DNA from: Cyanobium sp. C1_MAG_00004
GTDB lineage: Bacteria > Cyanobacteriota > Cyanobacteriia > PCC-6307 > Cyanobiaceae
Assembly: GCA_027486935.1 (NCBI GenBank)
Contig: JAIXOF010000227.1
Coordinates: 1-59,445, forward strand
Direction of reading: 5' to 3'
DNA: 59,445 nt
Below, in pieces: positions 52,914 to 59,445 of the stretch (position 1 is the first letter of the stretch; each line of letters begins with the position of its first letter). The notes under the pieces are model-generated. The model did not search any database. It saw only the letters and a list, made by a program, of their open reading frames with translations, and had not been told where the DNA came from. Both the position numbers and the translations under genes were made by a program.

Positions 52914-53580
52914 GACCGGCGATGCCCTGGGAGCCCAGATACACCGCCAGGGCAATGCCCATCAGCCCCACCAGCAGATCCCCGCGGCCCAGCAGCCACT
53001 GCTTGCCGGCCTGCAGCACCGGCAGCACCCGCTGCTGGCCCAGCAGCACCAGGGCCAGCAGCGGAACCAAGAGCAGCACAGCACTGATGATGCCGAACAA
53101 CAGGGCCAGCAGCAGCTCCTGGGCCCGGCCCAGGTGGGCCGCCAGCAGGCTGCCGGCCGACTTGGCGAACAGGAACAGGTCGTCCGGGCTGGCCACCTCG
53201 AGCAGGGCACTGATCCCCAGCAGCGGCGCCAGGGCCATGGCGCAGAACCCATCCAGCCGCGCTGCCCAGCCCGGCAGTTCGCCCCGCTCCTGACGGCTGG
53301 CCAGCAACTCCTTGAGCCCCAGGGCCAGCAGGGCCCCGGCAGCGAGCAGATCGAGCCCGGTGCGATGGCTGTCGCCCTTGTCCATGGTCAGCAGTAAGCC
53401 GTGGCCCAGGGTCAGCAGCAGCAGCAGGACAGTGGCAGCGGTGATGATCCAGCCCAGCACAAACAGGCTGCCGCGGCGCAGGGGGTCAGGCCCCAGCAAC
53501 AGCAGCAGCAGCAGCACGATGTGCAGCGGCGAAAACCCGATCGCCAGGGCAAAGGCCCCCAGCTCGGTCAGCAGTGCCAT
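52900..53580 (-). CDS. GAP-family (Sap-like) membrane transporter
   Basis: A 226-residue protein with about six helices. ALAIGFSPLHIVLLLLLLLG, TAATVLLLLLTLGHGLLL and a late cluster of hydrophobic segments fit the GAP/Sap (sulfolipid-addressing) or LysE-like superfamily. A hydrophilic mid-loop contains RQERGELPGWAARLDGF. The ATG at 53580 follows a GTG in frame at 53583. The family has been linked to lipid or small-molecule export; the substrate is unknown. It overlaps the convergent helicase gene by 14 bases and lies downstream of the phosphatase gene. Confidence 0.75.
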   Translation of the reverse strand: MALLTELGAFALAIGFSPLHIVLLLLLLLGPDPLRRGSLFVLGWIITAATVLLLLLTLGHGLLLTMDKGDSHRTGLDLLAAGALLALGLKELLASRQERGELPGWAARLDGFCAMALAPLLGISALLEVASPDDLFLFAKSAGSLLAAHLGRAQELLLALLFGIISAVLLLVPLLALVLLGQQRVLPVLQAGKQWLLGRGDLLVGLMGIALAVYLGSQGIAGLRLG

Positions 53581-53596
53581 CACAACCCCACCCGGA

Positions 53597-54184
53597 TCAA
53601 GCGACCGGGCTATTCCAGCGCAGGATCACCCGCTGCTCCCGCTCGAACCCCAGCACGCTGATGGTGGCGGTCGACAGGGTCAACAGCGAGCCGCCTGCCG
53701 CCCCCAGTCCCAGCCAGGTGCCGGCCAGGGCCCGCAGCAGATGGCCATGGGCCACCAGCGCCACCCGCGGCGCCGGCGCAACAGCCAACGCCCTGGCGAT
53801 CACCGCCTCACACCGCTGCTGCACTTGGGCGGCCACCTCTCCCCCGGGACAACCATCCCGCCACAGGTTCCAACCAGGCCGTTCGGCGCGGATCTGGGCG
53901 GTGGTGATGCCCTCGTAATCGCCGTAATCCCACTCGCACAGATCCGGGCACAACGCGGCGGCCGGCCCCAGTCCGGCCAGCTCGGCGGTGCGCCGGGCCC
54001 GCTGCAGCGGGCTCACCAGCACGGCGTCAAACCCCAGTCCGGCCAGGGCCGGAACCAGGGCCACGGCCTCGGCCTCGCCCTCGGCCAGCAAGGGCAGGTC
54101 GGTGCGACCGGTATGGCGGCCGTTGCGGGCCCATTCGGTGGCGCCGTGGCGCAGCAGCCACAGTTCAGGAGCAGGTTGGGCCAT
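53597..54184 (-). CDS. Histidine phosphatase family protein
   Basis: A 195-residue protein of the phosphoglycerate mutase-like superfamily. The catalytic LLRHGATEW is at the N-terminus, RARRTAELAGL holds the Arg, CEWDYGDYEGIT is typical, and the second catalytic His is in VALVAHGHLLRALAG. The start at 54184 (MAQPAPELW) excludes a short upstream leader. Members include alpha-ribazole and sugar phosphatases; its nearness to cobyrinate synthase hints at a cobalamin CobC-like role, but this is inference. It sits 16 bases upstream of the GAP-family gene. Confidence 0.88.
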   Translation of the reverse strand: MAQPAPELWLLRHGATEWARNGRHTGRTDLPLLAEGEAEAVALVPALAGLGFDAVLVSPLQRARRTAELAGLGPAAALCPDLCEWDYGDYEGITTAQIRAERPGWNLWRDGCPGGEVAAQVQQRCEAVIARALAVAPAPRVALVAHGHLLRALAGTWLGLGAAGGSLLTLSTATISVLGFEREQRVILRWNSPVA

Positions 54185-54188
54185 GGCT

Positions 54189-54563
54189 TCAGCGCAGGAT
54201 CTCAAACCAGTCGGCGCCGGTGGCGGCGGTCTGGCTGGTGGTCACCCGCTGCACCAGGGCCGCTTCAGGACCCCGTTCACACCAGAGGCGCAGATCGTTG
54301 AGGGCACTGACCGGCCCCTCGGCCTCGACCAGGACGCTGCCGTCAGGGTTGTTGCGCACCCAGCCCCCCAGCCCCAGGGCCTGGGCTTCGCGCAGGGTGG
54401 CCTGCCGGTACCCGACCCCCTGGACCCGGCCACTCACGCACAGACGCCAGCGCTCGCACTGGGGTGACTGGCGGGGCTCGCTGGGCTGCAGAAAGCGCCG
54501 GCTGGCTGCGGCCAGTCGCCGGTCGCGGCTGCGGCGACCAGGCGACGGGGAATCTCCGGGCAT
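54189..54563 (-). CDS. Acylphosphatase (start uncertain)
   Basis: The C-terminal 90 residues are a complete acylphosphatase: RWRLCVSGRVQGVGYRQAT with the catalytic Arg in GVGYR, GGWVRNNPDGSVLVEAEG with the catalytic Asn, and FEILR at the end. It hydrolyses acyl phosphates in the cytoplasm. No ATG is placed just before the domain. ATG at 54563 adds a basic leader overlapping the cobyrinate synthase gene by 130 bases; GTG at 54437 overlaps the cobyrinate synthase stop as GTGA but would cut off the first beta strand. The open frame reaches 54641. The domain is certain, the start is not. Confidence 0.8.
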   Translation of the reverse strand: MPGDSPSPGRRSRDRRLAAASRRFLQPSEPRQSPQCERWRLCVSGRVQGVGYRQATLREAQALGLGGWVRNNPDGSVLVEAEGPVSALNDLRLWCERGPEAALVQRVTTSQTAATGADWFEILR

Positions 54564-55939
54564 CCAGCCCAATGGAGATGAAGCCAACTGGCGTGCACGT
54601 TTGGCGCTGTCCATCCCTCCTCGCGCGGTGAGCATCCCCATCCTTCAAGCTGCCACAGCCCGGGCGATGCGGCCACAGGCGGCGGCTCCGGCGGCGCCCA
54701 GGGCTCCAGTTGCCAGCGGTGAAACTCATGGCCCCAGCGGCGCTCGCCGGCACGGGTCAGCAACCCATCCACGCGGCTCAGGGTCTGGCGATAGCCCAGG
54801 CTGAGGCTGCCGCGGGCCGCCCTGAACGGCAGCAGGCCGGCCATTGGGTGCCAGCGGCCGTCAGCATCGGCCAGGGCCTGACCCAACAGCAGCAGCCCAC
54901 CGCATTCGGCCAGCAGGGGGATCCCCTGGGCCACCGCCTGACGCAGGCTGCCGATGGCGCGGCTGGCGGCCGCCAGCTCGGCGGCCGCCAGCTCGGGGTA
55001 GCCCCCGGGCAGCAGCACCGCCCGGGTGCCTGCCGGCAGGGGTTCGTCGGCCAGGGGACTCCAGGGCCGGGGCTGGGCGCCCAGGGCGCACAACAGTTCG
55101 CTGACCTCCGGGTAGCAGAACTGAAAGGCCCGATCGCTGGCGATCGCCACCGGCACAGGCTCAGGCAGGGGGCTGGGCAGGGCACCGGCCTGCTGCAGCA
55201 GCCACGGCACCGGATCGTCAGCAGCACCCCCCGGCCAAGGGCCCCCCGGCACCAGGCTGGGCACCGGCTCGAGCAACGGCCAGAGGCGTTCCAGGTCGAG
55301 ATGGGCCTCGGCCAGCGCGGCCCAGTGGGGCAGCCGATGGGGCAGGTCATCCAGTTCGGCCGCGCTCAGCAGCCCCAGATGGCGCGATGGCAGATCCAAC
55401 ACCTCGGCCGGGGGCAACACCCCCAGCAGCGGCACCGCGATCGCCGCCAGAGCTTCGGCCAGCAGGGCCCGGTGCCGGTCGCTGCCGACCTTGTTGAGCA
55501 CAACCCCGGCCAACCGCACAGGGGGGGGGCCATGGTCGCGGAATCCCCGCACCAGGGCCGCCAGAGAACCCGCCTGGCGGGAGGCCTCCACCACCAGCAC
55601 CACCGGCAGATCGAGCAGCGCGGCCACCTCGGCACTGCTGCCTTCGGAGCTGGCCCCGCGGCCATCAAACAGGCCCATGACCCCCTCGACCAGGGCCAGA
55701 TCTGCGCGGCCGGCGTGCCAGGCAAAACTGCGCCGCACCCAGGCGGGCCCACACAGCAGGGTGTCCAGGTTGCGGCAGGGGCGGCCGGCCACCCGGCCCA
55801 GCAGCTGGGGGTCCAGATAATCGGGACCCACCTTGAACGGCTGCAGGCTCTGGCCCCGCCGGCATGCCAGGGCCGTCAGCATCAGGCTCAGCAGGGTCTT
55901 GCCACTGCCACTGCTGGGCGCCGCGATCAGACAGGCCAC
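54434..55939 (-). CDS. cbiA: Cobyrinate a,c-diamide synthase
   Basis: Amidates cobyrinic acid side chains a and c with glutamine and ATP in cobalamin synthesis; the organism probably uses the anaerobic-type pathway to pseudocobalamin. The 501-residue protein has the P-loop IAAPSSGSGKT, KVGPDYLDPQLLGRVAG, VEGVMGLFDGRGASSEGS and a C-terminal class I glutaminase domain. That domain carries the nucleophile Cys in LLAECGGLLLLGQAL and His in ASWLHLHWAGCPE. Length is typical. It is on the same strand as opcA and zwf. Confidence 0.95.
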   Translation of the reverse strand: MACLIAAPSSGSGKTLLSLMLTALACRRGQSLQPFKVGPDYLDPQLLGRVAGRPCRNLDTLLCGPAWVRRSFAWHAGRADLALVEGVMGLFDGRGASSEGSSAEVAALLDLPVVLVVEASRQAGSLAALVRGFRDHGPPPVRLAGVVLNKVGSDRHRALLAEALAAIAVPLLGVLPPAEVLDLPSRHLGLLSAAELDDLPHRLPHWAALAEAHLDLERLWPLLEPVPSLVPGGPWPGGAADDPVPWLLQQAGALPSPLPEPVPVAIASDRAFQFCYPEVSELLCALGAQPRPWSPLADEPLPAGTRAVLLPGGYPELAAAELAAASRAIGSLRQAVAQGIPLLAECGGLLLLGQALADADGRWHPMAGLLPFRAARGSLSLGYRQTLSRVDGLLTRAGERRWGHEFHRWQLEPWAPPEPPPVAASPGLWQLEGWGCSPREEGWTAPNVHASWLHLHWAGCPEIPRRLVAAAATGDWPQPAGAFCSPASPASHPSASAGVCA

Positions 55940-55985
55940 AGGGGACTGCGACTGAGGAGCAGCTTGTCAGGCCGGCGTCAGCGGC

Positions 55986-57287
55986 TCAGGCCGGTAGCAG
56001 GCGGGCGGCCACCGGTGCGGCGGCGGCCAGCAGGGGGTTGGTGGTGTCATGGCCGCCGCCCAGCAACCGGGCCAGCTCCATCTCCTCGCTTTCGTCGGGG
56101 ACGGGCACCACCTCTTCCAGCAGCTCCATGCTGGCCATGCCGCCGGCCTCGAGGCGCATGCAACCGCCCGATTCCGAGCACAGAATCACGCACAACGCCG
56201 TCCGTCCGGGGGGCGCACAGATCAGCCGCAGGCCGACCATCGCCCCTGGATGGGTGCGGGGCACCCCCACCGGCACGGGCATCAACCGGAACTGCACGGT
56301 CGCGCCATCGGTGCGCTGAAACTCGGCGCCGACACCGCTGCCGGCTCCGTCGCCATCGACGGCAAAGCTGTTGATCAGGTGCCAGCCGAGCCGATCGGCA
56401 ATCCAGGCCGCCAGCAGCAGCCCCTTGAGGGTGTGATCGCCCTCGACGTCAATGTCGAGCTGGACCACATGGTCGAGGGCCTCGCGCCGGGACGGGGGGT
56501 CAAACACCATCGCCAGGGATTCACGCCAGGTGCGCAACCGCATCCAGTTGAGGTCGTTGACGGCCTGCCCCGATTGGATGCGCTCGACCAGCAGGTCGAT
56601 GCAGCGCCGGGGGGCGCCCAGGGAACTGTCGACCACCAGGCGGCGGCCGGGCCGGGCCAGAGCGTCCAGCAGCTCGGGCGCCTCATCAAGGGAACTGTTC
56701 CACCAGACCCAACAGGGCAGCCCCTGATCCACCAAGGGATCCACCAGGGGCAGGCCCTGCTGCAGGGACCCCAGACCGCCGCGCAACACCACCACATCCC
56801 CGCAGGCCTGGGCAGCGCCCGCCCCCTCGTCGACCAGGGGGCAGAAGGCGGCCACCCGCGCCTCCAGGGGCAGCGACGCATCCAGGGTCGGCGCCAGGGT
56901 GATCAGGCGCCGCGGCATGTGCTCGCTGATGGCGGTGTCGACAAACTGGCCGCGCAGGTCCTCGGGCTGATGCTGGCCGGGATGCTGGCCCAGGGCCCAG
57001 GCCAGACGCTGATCCATCGCCGCCGTGCTCAGCGGCAGGCCGCAGTCGGCAACGGCCTGCCTGGCCTGTTCGATCAGGGAGCGGTCGAGCAGACCGGTGA
57101 TCGGCCCATCCAGCCGGCCCGTGCGGATCAGCTGCTGCTGCAGCCACGAGGCCTCGTAGATCACCAGGGTGAAGGTGGAGGCGCCGGCAGCCCCCTGCAG
57201 ATCGGTGCTCCAGAGGCGTTGCAGATAGGGCTGCACCTCGGCCGGGGGCAGGGCCAGGGGAGCCTGAAGGGTGAGCTGGGCAGCCAT
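55986..57287 (-). CDS. opcA: Glucose-6-phosphate dehydrogenase assembly protein OpcA
   Basis: OpcA activates Zwf by promoting its active oligomer, redox-tuned by thioredoxin in cyanobacteria. The 433-residue protein starts MAAQLTLQAPLALPPAEVQPYLQRLW (core PPAEVQPYLQRLW) and follows the family pattern with WVWWNSSLDEAPELLDALARPG, LDWMRLRTWRESLAMVFD-like NDLNWMRLRTWRES, and LLLAAWIADRLGW. Cysteines including CVILCSESGGC in the C-terminal part are candidates for redox control. It lies 33 bases downstream of zwf on the same strand, the canonical order. Confidence 0.95.
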   Translation of the reverse strand: MAAQLTLQAPLALPPAEVQPYLQRLWSTDLQGAAGASTFTLVIYEASWLQQQLIRTGRLDGPITGLLDRSLIEQARQAVADCGLPLSTAAMDQRLAWALGQHPGQHQPEDLRGQFVDTAISEHMPRRLITLAPTLDASLPLEARVAAFCPLVDEGAGAAQACGDVVVLRGGLGSLQQGLPLVDPLVDQGLPCWVWWNSSLDEAPELLDALARPGRRLVVDSSLGAPRRCIDLLVERIQSGQAVNDLNWMRLRTWRESLAMVFDPPSRREALDHVVQLDIDVEGDHTLKGLLLAAWIADRLGWHLINSFAVDGDGAGSGVGAEFQRTDGATVQFRLMPVPVGVPRTHPGAMVGLRLICAPPGRTALCVILCSESGGCMRLEAGGMASMELLEEVVPVPDESEEMELARLLGGGHDTTNPLLAAAAPVAARLLPA

Positions 57288-57320
57288 GGGATCAGGGAAA
57301 CGCGGTGAACAACTCGGTCG

Positions 57321-58853
57321 TCAGGGGCGCCGCCAGGCCAGGCCGTCCTCGGCCAGCAGGTTGTCCGCAGCGGCAGGCCCCCAGGTGCGGGCCTCGTAGG
57401 GGTGCACCGGGACCTGCTCGGGCGACTCCTCCATCAGCTCGATCAACGGCGTGTACAGACGCCAGGCGGCCTCCACCTCGTCGCTGCGGGTGTACAGGGT
57501 GGGATCACCCAGCATGGCGTCAGCCAGCAGGCGGACATAGCCCTCATCCGACGGTTCGCCGAAGCTCTCGTCGTAGCTGAAGGCCATGTCGACGGGGCGG
57601 CTGCGCATGCCCGACCCCGGAGCCTTGACCTCGAAGCGGATGTCGGCACCCTCATCGGGCTGAATCCGCAGGATCAGCTGGTTGGGGGTGGGAGCCCCGC
57701 CAGCGGCATCAAACAGGTGGACCGGCGCCTCGCGAAAGGTGAGCACCACCTCCGACAGGCGCTTCGGCAACCGCTTGCCGGTGCGGATGTAAAAGGGCAC
57801 CCCCTGCCAGCGCCAGTTGTTGATGAACAGCTTGGTGGCGACGTAGGTCTCGGTGGTGCTCTGGGGGTTGACCCCCGGCTCTTGGCGGTAGCCGGCGATC
57901 GGGCGCTCGGCCGAGCCACCCGGTCCGTACTGGCCGCGCACGCAGCACTTCCAGGGTTCCTCGGGGGTGGCCAGACGGGCGGCCTGCAGCACCTTGGCCT
58001 TCTCGTTGCGCATCGATTCGGGATCGAAACGCCCCGGGGGCTCCATCGCCGTCAACGCCAGGATCTGGGTGAGATGGTTCTGCACCATGTCGCGCAGGGC
58101 ACCACTGGTTTCGTAGTACCCGGCCCGCTCTTCAACGCCGACCGTCTCGGCCGCAGTGATCTGAACGTTGGCGATGTAATTGCGGTTCCAGATCGGCTCG
58201 AAGATCGTGTTGGCGAACCGCAGCACCAAGATGTTCTGGACTGTTTCCTTGCCCAGGTAGTGGTCGATGCGGAAGATCTGGTTTTCCTGGGCACAGGCCT
58301 GCACCACCTTGTTGAGGGCCTGGGCACTGGCGTAATCGGTGCCGAAGGGTTTTTCGATCACCACCCGGCTGCGGGCCGGATCGCTGAGCAGACCGGCGGC
58401 CGCCAGAGCCCTGCAACCGCTGCCGTAGAACGCAGGCGAGACCGACAGATAAAAGGTCCTGTTGCCGCGGGTGGCCCGCTGACGATCGATCAGATCCAGG
58501 CGCTCCCCCAGCCGCACCACGGTCGGGGGATCCTGCAGGTCGACCGGTTCGTAATGAAGACAGGCCGAAAACTGCTCCCAGGCACTGCTGTGCTGGGCGA
58601 TGTCGTCGGCCATGGCCTCGGCCATGCGCTGCCTGAACTCCTCGTCACTCCAGGGCCTGCGGGCACAGCCGAGGACGGCGAATTCACTGGGCAGACGCCG
58701 TTGCCTGAACAACTCGAACAGAGCTGGGATCAGCTTGCGATGGGTGAGGTCCCCGCTGGCCCCGAAGATCACCAGGCATTGGGGGCTGACCACCCGCTCC
58801 TGCCGTAGACCCACCCGCAGAGGGTTGGTGAGCACCTCGCTCATCGCTGCCAT
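57321..58853 (-). CDS. zwf: Glucose-6-phosphate 1-dehydrogenase
   Basis: The first step of the oxidative pentose phosphate pathway, forming NADPH in darkness. The 510-residue protein has IFGASGDLTHRKLIPALFEL for NADP binding, the active-site RIDHYLGKETVQNI with its catalytic His, and IEKPFGTDYASAQ. A C-terminal region with WRWQGVPFYIRTGKRLPKR completes the family. M1 (58853) or M4 (58844) can start it. A perfect 8-bp hairpin lies just before the start. It is preceded by petH and followed by opcA. Confidence 0.97.
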   Translation of the reverse strand: MAAMSEVLTNPLRVGLRQERVVSPQCLVIFGASGDLTHRKLIPALFELFRQRRLPSEFAVLGCARRPWSDEEFRQRMAEAMADDIAQHSSAWEQFSACLHYEPVDLQDPPTVVRLGERLDLIDRQRATRGNRTFYLSVSPAFYGSGCRALAAAGLLSDPARSRVVIEKPFGTDYASAQALNKVVQACAQENQIFRIDHYLGKETVQNILVLRFANTIFEPIWNRNYIANVQITAAETVGVEERAGYYETSGALRDMVQNHLTQILALTAMEPPGRFDPESMRNEKAKVLQAARLATPEEPWKCCVRGQYGPGGSAERPIAGYRQEPGVNPQSTTETYVATKLFINNWRWQGVPFYIRTGKRLPKRLSEVVLTFREAPVHLFDAAGGAPTPNQLILRIQPDEGADIRFEVKAPGSGMRSRPVDMAFSYDESFGEPSDEGYVRLLADAMLGDPTLYTRSDEVEAAWRLYTPLIELMEESPEQVPVHPYEARTWGPAAADNLLAEDGLAWRRP

Positions 58854-58860
58854 GGCGTGT

Positions 58861-58886
58861 GCCCCTGGTTTAACGACTCCAGGGGC
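58861..58886 (-). promoter_or_regulatory. Strong hairpin immediately upstream of zwf
   Basis: GCCCCTGG (58861-58868) and CCAGGGGC (58879-58886) pair perfectly over a 10-base loop, ending seven bases before the zwf start in the minus direction. No T tract follows, so it is not an obvious terminator for petH. It lies where the ribosome site should be. Confidence 0.5.
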
Positions 58887-58952
58887 CTTAACCCAGCAGT
58901 TGCCTGAATTGTGACGAACCTGTGTGAGCGTTCAGAGACCCTGGCCCGAAGG

Positions 58953-59445
<493 letters not shown>

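Noticed and set aside
54710-56374. Plus-strand 554-codon frame opposite cbiA and opcA
   Set aside because: Spans two genuine minus-strand genes and has shadow composition.

Overview
The window comes from a GC-rich unicellular picocyanobacterium of the Synechococcus/Cyanobium group. This is shown by photosynthesis and carotenoid genes (chlI, petG, cytM, petH, a crtL-type lycopene cyclase, crtE) and by the gene order petH-zwf-opcA-cbiA. It also fits the cyanobacterial families DUF3370, CAAD, GuaB3 and DUF1400 hydrolase. Most genes are tightly packed, with many 4-base ATGA/GTGA start-stop overlaps. No rRNA, tRNA, CRISPR array or intact insertion sequence was seen.

Region 1 (1-10.9 kb) is an accessory surface module, visibly more AT-rich than the rest up to about 6.6 kb. 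A minus-strand gene leaving the left edge reads continuously as an HMW1C-type (GT41) cytoplasmic protein N-glycosyltransferase. It is divergent from a 1948-residue autotransporter adhesin whose passenger is built of about 70-residue PATR beta-helix repeats carrying roughly 60 N-X-S/T sequons. I regard this pair as the most interesting system here: a candidate protein N-glycosylation pathway with its own adhesin substrate in a cyanobacterium. A small outer-membrane barrel protein and a secreted M20 peptidase follow.

Region 2 (11-20.5 kb) holds a small conserved-looking protein, an MFS transporter and a DUF1400 alpha/beta hydrolase. It continues with a peptide-type ABC permease and lipoprotein joined to homoserine dehydrogenase, then SufE, a NikL-like periplasmic protein, a small protein, 5-formyl-THF cyclo-ligase and ruvC, largely as one minus-strand run.

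Region 3 (20.5-31.5 kb) starts with a family 2 glycosyltransferase lying between ruvC and chlI. It continues with chlI-DUF3370-serine hydrolase-TrmH methylase-cytM (overlapping operon), petG, rsmD-hisH, trxA, guaB3, a CAAD protein and a HcyBio (DUF39) protein.

Region 4 (31.5-43 kb) contains gyrA, an acetolactate-decarboxylase-like/CARDB fusion and a lycopene cyclase. These are followed by a dicarboxylate symporter fused to a solute-binding domain and a GH57 glucan enzyme. A decaying nucleoside-salvage locus comes next: an adenosine deaminase interrupted by one in-frame TAG and a truncated nucleoside hydrolase with a stop at codon 5.

Region 5 (43-59.4 kb) carries leuA, a sugar ABC permease without its partners, small hypothetical proteins, a SemiSWEET and a PgpH-type HD phosphodiesterase. 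It continues with folD-crtE-DUF212-helicase (coupled), a GAP-family membrane protein, a histidine phosphatase and an acylphosphatase. It ends with cobyrinate a,c-diamide synthase, opcA and zwf, and with petH cut by the right edge.
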